A DNA stretch of 15,589 nucleotides from Methanoculleus sp. (GCA_023230425.1 JALNXI010000016.1:1-15589); one strand, 5' to 3'; positions 8,011 through 14,867 are shown, counted from the first letter of the stretch. Translations and numbers: made by a program. Notes: generated by a model from the letters alone, not told the origin.

Positions 8011-8493
8011 ATGCAGATCGCAGTCATCGGGAGAGGGGACTGCTCCGACGAGGAGTATGCGGCGGCGGAGACCATCGGCCGCCTCATCGCCGGCAACCGC
8101 GCGACCGTCTGCTGCGGCGGCCTCGGCGGGGTGATGGAGGCTGTCTGCAGGGGCGCGAAGGAAGGCGGCGGCACGACCGTTGGCATCCTCCCGGATACCG
8201 GGGACGGGAACGCCTATCTTGACGTGGTGGTCCGCACCGGCATGGGCCACGCGAGGAATGTCGTCCTCGTCCACTCGGCGGATGCGGTTATCGCCGTCGG
8301 CGGAGGCTACGGCACGCTCTCGGAGATCGCTGTCGCGCTCAAGATAGGAAAACCGGTCTTTGGCCTTGCGACCTGGAAGATAGAGGGGGTGATGGCCTGC
8401 GTCGCGCCCGAGGAGGCGGTTATCCTCGCAGTTCGCGCAGGACGCCTGTCTCGTCCGTCTCGTAGCCCCCGAGGTTTAGGAGGATCTGCTTGA
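8011..8493 (+). CDS. LOG/SLOG-fold protein, TIGR00725 type
   Basis: A 160-residue Rossmann-like protein starting MQIAVIG. Visible features are CCGGLGGVMEAVCRGAK (about 34-50) and GGGYGTLSE (97-105), the counterpart of the PGGxGTxxE nucleotide-binding motif of the LOG/lysine-decarboxylase-like superfamily, with KIGKPVFGL after it. The TIGR00725 branch has no agreed reaction; the algal molybdenum cofactor carrier protein shares this fold and, as I recall, this branch. The neighbouring genes on the other strand make molybdenum cofactor, so a cofactor-binding role is a reasonable inference. The start is set by the leaderless TATA arrangement. The last ~24 residues (from 137) are read antisense to the end of the MoeA-PBP gene and from about 143 are Arg/Ser/Gly-rich, unlike the family, as if an original stop had been lost. 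Confidence 0.85.
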   Translation: MQIAVIGRGDCSDEEYAAAETIGRLIAGNRATVCCGGLGGVMEAVCRGAKEGGGTTVGILPDTGDGNAYLDVVVRTGMGHARNVVLVHSADAVIAVGGGYGTLSEIAVALKIGKPVFGLATWKIEGVMACVAPEEAVILAVRAGRLSRPSRSPRGLGGSA

Positions 8494-10282
8494 ACGCCTC
8501 CGACGAGACGGTCTCGACCAGGGTCGCGATCCGGGGGTCATCGAGCATCGCGCGGTGCATAACGAGTTCATAACGTTCCGTTGCCACCGGGACGAACGCG
8601 AGATCGAGTGCCTTTGCGGCGCTGTAGACCCCCATCCCCGCGTCCACCTCCCCGGTCCGGACCGCGAGGGCCACCGCAAGGTGCGTCGTCACCTCACGCC
8701 CGTAGCCGGGGATGGACGCCGGATCGATACCGCGCGTCGCAAGACGGTGGTCAAGGAGCATCCGGGTTCCCGACCCCTTCTGCCGGTTGATGAACGTCCG
8801 CCCGGGCAGGTCGTCGAACCCGAGCCCGTCGCGGGAGATAACCCCCTGTTGCCGTTCTGCCACACAGAGGAGGGCCAGGTCCGCGCCGGGCATATACCGC
8901 TCCAGGTAATGGGTGTTGTAGGTGCCGTCAGGGGAGAGGAGGTGCATCGGGGCTGCGTGGCACTCCTGCTTCTTCAGCGCGAGCACCCCCCCCATGCTCC
9001 CGGTGTGGGTGGAGTGGATGTCGACGCCATGCGGCCTTGCTAGATCCGCCAGGTGGTCGAGGGCCGGGTCGTGGCTGCCGGTGACGAGCACTGCCTCCTC
9101 TGCCTCCGCACGCGGGACGGTGAGCCGGACGCCCACGGCCTCTCCGGCCTCGGCGCCCTCTTTCTGCGCTGGGATCTGCAGGTAGCCGTTCGCCCGGACT
9201 GCGCTCATCTGGACCCCCGCGCCTCTTGATTGGGGCACCGCCACCCAGCGGTCGCCGATCCTCCCCACTGAGAGGAGGACGAACTCGTCGGTCCCGATAT
9301 CCGACTGGAGGCTTGTGGTCAGTCTGGCGGCGACGCGCTCGGGCCGGGGGGCGGGGAGGCCGTAGCGGGCGATGAGCGGTAGCACGATCTCCCGGAGAAC
9401 GGTCGCCGCCGCGAGCGGGTAGCCCGGGAGGCCGAATACCGGCTTTCCCTCAACCCGGCCGATGATCACCGGTTTTCCGGGCTTGATGGCGACACCATGT
9501 GCCAGCACCTCGCCGAGGTCCCGGATGATATCGGCGGTGTAGTCGCGGGTCCCGGCGGACGAGCCGGCCGAGACGAGCATGATATCGTTCTCGGCGACGC
9601 CGAGCCGGACGGCCTCCCGAATCAGGTCGTAGTCGTCCGGCACAATCGGATAACGGTGCGCCTCCACCCCTGCCTCCGCGAGGACCGCCGCGGCCATCAG
9701 GGTGTTGCTCTCCACGACCTTTCCCGGCGGCGGCGCTACGCCTGCCGGCACCAGCTCGCTCCCGGTGGGGATCAGGCCGGCCCGGACGTTCTTGACCGCA
9801 AGGTCGGTAACCCCGTAGTTTGCGAGCGCTCCCAGATCCTGTGGCCGGATACGGTGGCCTTTCGGGACGATCATCTCCGACTCCCCGATATCCTCGCCGA
9901 CCGGGCGGATGTGCTGCCAGGGGCTGACCGGCTTTCTGACGGTGTAGGTCTCACCGTCGACCCAGACATCCTCGATCATGACCACTGCATCGTAGCCGGG
10001 CGGGACGATGTTTCCCGTGTTGACCCTCGCCGCATCCGGGAGGGTCACCGGGTGCTGCTCGCTCGCCCCGAGGGTATCGACGCTTCTCGCCGCGATCCCA
10101 TCCATCGCCGATATGTGGATGGCAGGGACCGAGAACCGGGCGAATATGGGCGCGGCGGTGATCCTCCCCACCGCTTCGGCGGTCACCGGGATCCGCACGA
10201 CCCCCGGAACCGCCGGGAAGGAGCGCTCGACGAGTGCCCGCGCCTGGTCGAGCGTTATGACCGAGAGGTAGCGCTTCACCAC
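8420..10282 (-). CDS. MoeA-type molybdopterin biosynthesis protein fused to a PBP-like domain
   Basis: A 620-residue two-part protein. Residues 1 to ~395 are MoeA-like: AIHISAMDGIA for the pterin site, NTGNIVPPGYDAVVMIEDVW, then SAGSSAGTRDYT and GKPVIIGRVEGKPVFGLPGYP. MoeA inserts metal into adenylated molybdopterin. From ~398 a periplasmic-binding-protein-like fold (COG1910 type) begins at VLVTGSHDPALDHLA and continues through GSMGGVLAL, NRQKGSGTRMLLDH and GEVDAGMGVYSAAKAL. There is no signal peptide, so this sensor-like domain is cytosolic and may bind molybdate, tungstate or cofactor (inference). The GTG at 10282 is supported by a perfect extended Shine-Dalgarno (10285-10294) inside the upstream moeA; the genes overlap by 7 bp. 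A second GTG directly follows. The 3' end overlaps the convergent LOG gene by 74 bp. Confidence 0.93.
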   Translation of the reverse strand: MVKRYLSVITLDQARALVERSFPAVPGVVRIPVTAEAVGRITAAPIFARFSVPAIHISAMDGIAARSVDTLGASEQHPVTLPDAARVNTGNIVPPGYDAVVMIEDVWVDGETYTVRKPVSPWQHIRPVGEDIGESEMIVPKGHRIRPQDLGALANYGVTDLAVKNVRAGLIPTGSELVPAGVAPPPGKVVESNTLMAAAVLAEAGVEAHRYPIVPDDYDLIREAVRLGVAENDIMLVSAGSSAGTRDYTADIIRDLGEVLAHGVAIKPGKPVIIGRVEGKPVFGLPGYPLAAATVLREIVLPLIARYGLPAPRPERVAARLTTSLQSDIGTDEFVLLSVGRIGDRWVAVPQSRGAGVQMSAVRANGYLQIPAQKEGAEAGEAVGVRLTVPRAEAEEAVLVTGSHDPALDHLADLARPHGVDIHSTHTGSMGGVLALKKQECHAAPMHLLSPDGTYNTHYLERYMPGADLALLCVAERQQGVISRDGLGFDDLPGRTFINRQKGSGTRMLLDHRLATRGIDPASIPGYGREVTTHLAVALAVRTGEVDAGMGVYSAAKALDLAFVPVATERYELVMHRAMLDDPRIATLVETVSSEAFKQILLNLGGYETDETGVLRELRG

Positions 10283-11478
10283 AAGATCACCTCCACCTCC
10301 TCACTGACCTCGAACCCCTCGCTCGACGCCGGGATCCGCACCAACCCCTCGCTCTGCACCAGGGTGTTAAGGAGCCCGGATTTCCCGAAGACCGGTGTCG
10401 CCTCGCCGTCCCTGACGCTGACCCGGATATAGTCCTCCCGCCCGCGGGTGGAGGGGACGTTCTGCGTCAGCCGCGCGCGGATGGTCCGCCGGGAGACGGA
10501 AGTCTCGCGCATCGCCGCGAGCAGGTGGTCGACGATGGCGACAAGCACGACGAACGCCGAGGCCGGATGCCCCGGGAGCCCGATGACCGGTTTTCCCCGC
10601 GCCGTCCCTATGATAGTAGGTTTCCCGGGCGCGAGGGCGATCCCGTGCACCAGCACCTCGCCGAGGTCTGCGATGACCGCTGCGGTGTTGTCCCGCTCGT
10701 CCTTCGAGGAGCCTCCCGATACCAGGACAGCGTCGCACCGGTCGAGCGCCGAAGAGACCGCTCTCTCGAGCACTGCCCGCTCATCCCTGACGATTCCGAA
10801 GTAGACAGGGTGGCAGCCCCGCTCCGTCACGAAGGCGCCGGCGAGGTAGGAGTTCGCGTCCCGCACCTCGCCCGGTCCCGGGGCCCCGGCGACGGGGACA
10901 AGTTCGTTCCCCGTGGATATGATCCCGATCCGCGGGGCCGTCACCACAGAGACCCGGTCGGCGCCGACCGCCGCGGCGACGCCGATGTCCCGGGGAGAGA
11001 GCACGCGGCCTCGCTCGAGCACCATCTTCCCCGCCCGGAAGTCCTCACCCCGGAAGACTACGTTCTCACCGGGCGCCACCGGGCGGTGTACCAGGACATC
11101 GTCCCCGATCTGCTCGGCGTGCTCGATCATCACCACCGCGTCCGCACCCTCCGGCAGGGCGCCGCCGGTGGGGACGTATTTACACGATCCCCGGGATACG
11201 CTTCCGGCATCCGCGCTCCCCATCCCGACCCGGCCCCGGCACTGGAGCATCGCCGGGATGGCCTCTCCGGCCCCGGTGGTCTCGGCTGCGGCGACCGCGT
11301 AGCCGTCGACCGTCGACCGGTCAAACCCCGGTATGTCGATATCGGTACAGACGTCTCTCGCGAGGACTCTATGGAGGGCGTCTTCGAGCGGGACGTCTTC
11401 GCACCCGGCCGGGGGCGCGATCCTCCGCACCGCCTCAATGGCCTCGCTGACCGGGACGACCTCGAGGAAGAGGCTCAT
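10276..11478 (-). CDS. moeA: Molybdopterin molybdenumtransferase MoeA
   Basis: A stand-alone MoeA of 400 residues, the usual length. Landmarks are FDRSTVDGYAVAA for the substrate site near the N-terminus, YVPTGGALPEGADAVVMIEHAE, then LVSGGSSKDERDNTAAVI (the GGxSxGxxD-like phosphate-binding loop) and GKPVIGLPGHPASAF. Family enzymes insert molybdate (or tungstate in many methanogens) into MPT-AMP, yielding the cofactor for formylmethanofuran and formate dehydrogenases. The ATG at 11478 overlaps the stop of the small cysteine gene in ATGA, and the stop of this gene overlaps the start of the next moeA, so the three form one operon. Having two MoeA paralogs may reflect division of labour between Mo and W; the sequence cannot show which handles which. 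Confidence 0.93.
   Translation of the reverse strand: MSLFLEVVPVSEAIEAVRRIAPPAGCEDVPLEDALHRVLARDVCTDIDIPGFDRSTVDGYAVAAAETTGAGEAIPAMLQCRGRVGMGSADAGSVSRGSCKYVPTGGALPEGADAVVMIEHAEQIGDDVLVHRPVAPGENVVFRGEDFRAGKMVLERGRVLSPRDIGVAAAVGADRVSVVTAPRIGIISTGNELVPVAGAPGPGEVRDANSYLAGAFVTERGCHPVYFGIVRDERAVLERAVSSALDRCDAVLVSGGSSKDERDNTAAVIADLGEVLVHGIALAPGKPTIIGTARGKPVIGLPGHPASAFVVLVAIVDHLLAAMRETSVSRRTIRARLTQNVPSTRGREDYIRVSVRDGEATPVFGKSGLLNTLVQSEGLVRIPASSEGFEVSEEVEVILW
10285..10294 (-). promoter_or_regulatory. Perfect extended Shine-Dalgarno for the moeA-PBP gene
   Basis: On the minus strand GGAGGTGATC matches the archaeal 16S rRNA 3'-end complement over ten bases. The GGAGG core ends 7 nt before the GTG at 10282, which selects that GTG over the one 3 bases later. 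The motif lies within the final codons of the upstream moeA. Confidence 0.8.
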
Positions 11479-11657
11479 CTGAAGCAGCCCAACTGGCAGC
11501 TCCGGATCTTAATTCTCGGTTCGCGCTGGTTGCAGTACCGGGCGATATCCATCTTCGGTATACCGTATTTCTCTGATATCTCAAAGGCCTGGGGGCAGGT
11601 GATCTCGTTCTCTATGCCATACGCCTCGAATGCTTTTCGTACCTTCTCTTCGTCCAT
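11475..11657 (-). CDS. Small conserved four-cysteine protein heading the moeA operon
   Basis: A 60-residue soluble protein. Residues ~18-42 look like two short helices (TCPQAFEISEKYGIPKMDIA), similar to a small helix-turn-helix, followed by a conserved-looking tail IRSCQLGCF. Its four cysteines (C21, C42, C54, C58) could bind Zn or an Fe-S cluster, an inference from count and spacing. I recognise the CQLGCF ending as recurring in small archaeal proteins but know no function. Its stop overlaps the moeA start (ATGA), so translation is probably coupled and a role in metal handling or control of cofactor synthesis is plausible. I chose ATG at 11657; the open frame extends to a TTG at 11711, but the added residues look untranslated. 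An AT-rich stretch at about 11691-11700 may be its TATA box. Confidence 0.8.
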   Translation of the reverse strand: MDEEKVRKAFEAYGIENEITCPQAFEISEKYGIPKMDIARYCNQREPRIKIRSCQLGCFR

Positions 11658-11752
11658 AGTACCCACATGGTCTTCCTGCAGAGTGATAGGATTTACTATT
11701 GGACCAGTCAAGCACTACCATTTAGCATGCTACCCGCCCATGTACGTATCCG

Positions 11753-13066
11753 ATGCGAATCGCGCTGATCAACTCAAAGGAAGATGCAGCTGGGGTGAAC
11801 ATCCGGGACCACCTCCGAGCCCTGCTTGCAGGGTCCGGGCGATGGCCGCTCGTAGATCACCATACGCTGACGTTCCACGAGATCCAGGGAAGGCTGATCT
11901 ACCGGGACCGGATCGATGAAGAGGTCGATGCCGACCTCCTCATCTTCATATCCCGGCACTCGAGCGCGCAGCCGACGCCCGCTCTGACCGTGCATGTGAC
12001 CGGCAACTACGGCGCCGCCGACCTCGGCGGAGAGCCGGGAGCGCTTGCGCCGGCGGCCCCTGCGTGGATGCACGCTATCCTGCAGAACCTCGCCGCCCGG
12101 GCCCCGGAGGGTTACCGGGTCTCCTACGAGGTGACGCACCACGGTCCGACGGCGCTCGCCACGCCGTCGCTCTTCGTCGAGATCGGGTCCACCCCCACAG
12201 AATGGGCCGACCCGGCCGCCGGGCGAGCGGTGGCGGAGAGCATCCTCACGGCGACGCCGGGGGAGACGATCAACCTCATCGGCTTTGGCGGGACGCATTA
12301 CGCTATGCGGCAGACCGCTATCGCCCTCTCCTCCCGGGGCGCCTTCGGTCACATCGCCCCGGCCCGACAGGCCGGCGCCCTCAGCCCCGGTCTCATACGG
12401 CGGATGCAAGAGGCAAGCCGTGCCGTTGCTGCCTACATCGACAGGAAATCGCTCCCCACAGATGAGATCGGGCGGTTCGAGCGGATACTCGACGAAGCCG
12501 GAATCCTCCTCCTCTCCGAGTCGGAGATCCGGGAGGCCTCGAGTCTCGACTGGGCCACCTACCTCAGGGTCAGGGCTCTCGCCGAAGAGATCGCCCCGGG
12601 GTCACGTATCCGTATCCACGGCCTTGCCGGGAATGGAACCCCCGTTCCGGTGCAGATAATCCCTGATCTGGTTGAAGAAACGGTGAAATGTGATAAACTC
12701 GGTTTTCTCGATGCCCTCGATGAATTACCCGTTATTCATATCACAAAAGGATCAACAGAGGTATTATCGGCGTTTATCACCTTCGAGAGCGAGTCTTCCC
12801 GACTCGCAAGTGATATAACTACCCTGTGTGTAAAACTCTTACTTATCTGTGAAGACGCTGTTATCGACGGTGATCACCTCGTCCTCCGGAAGGTGCGGTT
12901 TGACCCCGAGAAGGCGCGCAGACACGGGGTTCCGAGAGGGCCGCTCTTTGCCATGCTTGCCGGCGGGAAAGCGGTTGAGATCGAGGGGCGGACGATCACG
13001 CCCGATGCAGTGCAGACAACCAGTATGAAGCGGATACATATCCCGGGATTGGAGAGATACATATGA
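11753..13066 (+). CDS. dtdA: D-aminoacyl-tRNA deacylase, DTD2/GEK1 family, with C-terminal extension
   Basis: Residues 1 to ~255 match archaeal DTD2: FISRHSSAQPTPALTVHVTGNYG, then SYEVTHHGPTALATPSLFVEIGST, then GFGGTHYAMRQT and FGHI. The enzyme hydrolyses D-amino acids mischarged on tRNA, protecting translation in the cytosol. At 437 residues it is ~165 longer than the ~270-residue Pyrococcus type. The extra part starts around 262; residues ~308-370 are encoded by an AT-rich patch, and 383-437 contain FDPEKARRHGVPRGPLFAML, then a G..VEIEGRTITPDAV segment, resembling a segment of RNase Z. The ATG at 11753 has no ribosome binding site; CATTTAGCAT (about 11719-11728) could serve as a TATA box for a leaderless mRNA. 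The stop overlaps the ftsZ start (ATGA). The deacylase call is firm; the extension's function is unknown. Confidence 0.93.
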   Translation: MRIALINSKEDAAGVNIRDHLRALLAGSGRWPLVDHHTLTFHEIQGRLIYRDRIDEEVDADLLIFISRHSSAQPTPALTVHVTGNYGAADLGGEPGALAPAAPAWMHAILQNLAARAPEGYRVSYEVTHHGPTALATPSLFVEIGSTPTEWADPAAGRAVAESILTATPGETINLIGFGGTHYAMRQTAIALSSRGAFGHIAPARQAGALSPGLIRRMQEASRAVAAYIDRKSLPTDEIGRFERILDEAGILLLSESEIREASSLDWATYLRVRALAEEIAPGSRIRIHGLAGNGTPVPVQIIPDLVEETVKCDKLGFLDALDELPVIHITKGSTEVLSAFITFESESSRLASDITTLCVKLLLICEDAVIDGDHLVLRKVRFDPEKARRHGVPRGPLFAMLAGGKAVEIEGRTITPDAVQTTSMKRIHIPGLERYI

Positions 13067-14160
13067 AATCCATCGTAGAAGAGGCACTTTCACGGGCACG
13101 AGAGGAGCAGCGCTTTGCTGAGCCCACAGGGGTCGACAAGGATCACGAAGATATCCTCATGGAACTCCGGACTGAGATCGCAGTCGTCGGTTGCGGCGGC
13201 GGCGGCTCGAACACGGTCACCCGGATGGCGGAGGAAGGCATCAACGGGGCACGGCTGATCGCCCTCAACACCGACGCCCAGCACCTCATCCGGACCCGAG
13301 CAGAGACCCGTATTCTTATCGGGAGGCAGAGGACCCGGGGCCTGGGTGCGGGCTCGATCCCCCAGGTCGGCGAGGAGGCGGCCCTCGAGAACGAGGACGA
13401 GATCAAGCGGGCCGTCGAGGGGTGCGATATGGTCTTCATCACCACCGGGCTTGGGGGCGGCACCGGCACCGGCTCCGCACCCGTGGTCGCGAAGTCCGCC
13501 CGGGAAGAGGGTGCCCTGACCATCGCCGTTGTCACCCTGCCGTTCACGGCAGAGGGTGCTATCCGGGCGCAGAATGCCGAGGCCGGCCTCGAACGGCTCC
13601 GCGAAGTTGCGGATACCGTCATCGTCGTGCCGAATGACCGGCTGCTCGAGGTTGTGCCCCGCCTCCCGCTCCACGCCGCCTTCAAGGTCTCGGACGAGGT
13701 GCTGATGCGGGCGGTCAAGGGCATAACCGAACTGATCACGATGCCCGGGCTCGTGAACCTCGACTTCGCCGATGTCCGGACCGTCATGGAACGGGGCGGC
13801 GTCGCGATGATCGGTATGGGCGAGAGCGACAGTGAGGACAAAGCCGCCGACTCGGTCAAGAAGGCGCTGCGCTCCCCGCTGCTCGATGTGGATATATCCG
13901 GGGCGACCGCAGCGCTCGTCAACGTGGTCGGCGGGCCCGATATGACCATGTTTGAGGCCGAAGGCGTGATTCAGGAGGTCTACGACCGCATCGACCCCGA
14001 TGCCCGCATCATATGGGGGGCCCAGGTCGACCCCGATATGCAGGGCAAGATGCGAACGCTGCTGGTCATCACCGGTGTCCGGTCACCACAAATATATGGG
14101 AGAAACGAAAAGAGTATGCCACGGATGATGAAACAGTTTGAGATCGACTTCCTGAAGTGA
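13063..14160 (+). CDS. ftsZ1: Cell division protein FtsZ, FtsZ1 type
   Basis: A 365-residue tubulin-family GTPase that polymerises into the division ring. VVGCGGGGSNTVTRM (41-55) is the N-terminal nucleotide loop, GGGTGTGS (131-138) the tubulin signature that binds GTP phosphates, and NLDFADVRTVM (232-242) the T7 loop with D234 and D237, which completes the active site of the next subunit. The N-terminal ~35 residues are a charged extension typical of archaeal FtsZs, and the C-terminus ends in a short basic/hydrophobic tail (MPRMMKQFEIDFLK). The order ftsZ-secE-spt5-rpl11 is that of the euryarchaeal FtsZ1 locus, so I assign FtsZ1 over FtsZ2. GGAGAG (13051-13056) precedes the ATG, which lies in ATGA with the dtdA stop, so the two are co-translated. 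Confidence 0.96.
   Translation: MKSIVEEALSRAREEQRFAEPTGVDKDHEDILMELRTEIAVVGCGGGGSNTVTRMAEEGINGARLIALNTDAQHLIRTRAETRILIGRQRTRGLGAGSIPQVGEEAALENEDEIKRAVEGCDMVFITTGLGGGTGTGSAPVVAKSAREEGALTIAVVTLPFTAEGAIRAQNAEAGLERLREVADTVIVVPNDRLLEVVPRLPLHAAFKVSDEVLMRAVKGITELITMPGLVNLDFADVRTVMERGGVAMIGMGESDSEDKAADSVKKALRSPLLDVDISGATAALVNVVGGPDMTMFEAEGVIQEVYDRIDPDARIIWGAQVDPDMQGKMRTLLVITGVRSPQIYGRNEKSMPRMMKQFEIDFLK
14090..14098 (+). promoter_or_regulatory. Possible internal TATA box for secE-spt5
   Basis: AAATATATG near the 3' end of ftsZ1 stands out in GC-rich coding sequence and would place a transcription start near 14120, about 45 nt before secE. It also encodes amino acids near the FtsZ C-terminus, so this could be chance. 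Confidence 0.3.
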
Positions 14161-14166
14161 GCCGAT

Positions 14167-14376
14167 ATGATGGACTATAAAGAGAAGTTTGAGGAAGTAA
14201 AGTCGTTCAAGATCGAAGAGGAACTCTTCAAGAAGTACTGGCGCGTGCTGAAACTGGCACGGACGCCGACCCGTGACGAGTTCTCGAAGATTGCGATCGT
14301 GGCGGCGGCCGGCATCATGCTCATCGGCCTTGTCGGCTTTATTATATACGAGATCCTGCTGGTATTGCCCAAATGA
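14167..14376 (+). CDS. secE: Preprotein translocase subunit SecE (Sec61 gamma)
   Basis: A 69-residue single-span protein: an amphipathic charged N-terminal half (YKEKFEEVKSFKIEEELFKKY), the conserved turn RTPTRDEFSKIA at about 32-43, and one membrane helix at about 44-66. SecE clamps the SecY channel of the Sec translocon in the cytoplasmic membrane. Length and layout are normal for archaea. The gene follows ftsZ1 by 6 bp and its stop overlaps the spt5 start in ATGA. The first of two adjacent ATGs (14167) is used; the second (14170) is equally possible, as no strong ribosome binding site separates them. Confidence 0.95.
   Translation: MMDYKEKFEEVKSFKIEEELFKKYWRVLKLARTPTRDEFSKIAIVAAAGIMLIGLVGFIIYEILLVLPK
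14338..14348 (+). promoter_or_regulatory. TATA-like element inside secE at leaderless spacing for spt5
   Basis: TTTATTATATA closely matches the methanogen TATA consensus and is centred about 27 bp before the ATG of spt5 (14373). No Shine-Dalgarno precedes that ATG, as expected for a leaderless transcript. The same bases encode FIIY of the SecE membrane helix, so coding constraint alone could explain part of the match. Confidence 0.4.
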
Positions 14377-14855
14377 TGGATATGGCTGAGAGCGCAAACA
14401 GAGTATATGCAATAAAGACGACCGCAAAGCAGGAGCGGACGGTTGCCGACAACATCGAGAAGGTGACCCGGGACCAGAAAGACATCCATGTGACGGCTGT
14501 GATGGTTCCCGAGGAGTTGAAGGGCTACGTCCTTGTGGAGAGCCCTGACGCCATCGCCCGGATTGAGCAGCTGGTAGAGTTGATCCCTCACGCGCGCGCG
14601 GTGGTGCAGGGCTCGACCGCCTTCTCGGAGGTTGCGCATTTCCTGGTGCCGAAACCGGTGGTCAGCGGCATCACCGAGGGCACCATCGTCGAGATCATCG
14701 CGGGTCCCTTCAAGGGTGAGAAAGCGGTCGTGAAGAGGATCGATACCGGGAAGGAAGAGATCACGGTCGAACTCTACGAGAGTATGGTCCCCATTCCGAT
14801 CACGGTCCGCGGCGATTCCGTCCGTGTCGTGGAGCGGTCGGAAGACGCTAACTGA
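14373..14855 (+). CDS. spt5: Transcription elongation factor Spt5 (NusG family)
   Basis: A 160-residue protein. The NGN domain covers about residues 9-90 (RVYAIKTTAKQERTVADNI to GYVLVESPD and beyond), with the KOW domain from about 100 (EGTIVEIIAGPFKGEKAVVKRID) to the end. NGN binds the RNA polymerase clamp and closes it over DNA, usually with Spt4; KOW contacts RNA and the ribosome. The length is normal for archaeal Spt5, which lacks the repeats of eukaryotic homologs. The start ATG lies in ATGA with the secE stop; a second ATG follows directly. Together with secE and rpl11 this is the conserved archaeal secE-nusG-rpl11 block. A T-run follows the stop codon within 30 bp. Confidence 0.96.
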   Translation: MMDMAESANRVYAIKTTAKQERTVADNIEKVTRDQKDIHVTAVMVPEELKGYVLVESPDAIARIEQLVELIPHARAVVQGSTAFSEVAHFLVPKPVVSGITEGTIVEIIAGPFKGEKAVVKRIDTGKEEITVELYESMVPIPITVRGDSVRVVERSEDAN

Positions 14856-14867
14856 AGAATATCACTC

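Noticed and set aside
11658..11711. TTG-initiated extension of the small cysteine protein
   Set aside because: It would remove most of the promoter region shared with dtdA and add residues unlike a conserved N-terminus. ATG at 11657 gives a compact 60-residue protein.
10525..11919. Open frame of 464 codons on the plus strand
   Set aside because: Antisense to moeA and the small Cys gene, then running into dtdA in the wrong frame. Low-complexity Arg/Asp/Gly/His composition; no family resemblance.
14161..14166. A kink-turn or L1-type site looked for in the ftsZ-secE-spt5-rpl11 spacers
   Set aside because: The 6-bp ftsZ-secE gap is too short. The rpl11 leader hairpin has an internal loop but lacks the tandem G-A arrangement of a kink-turn.
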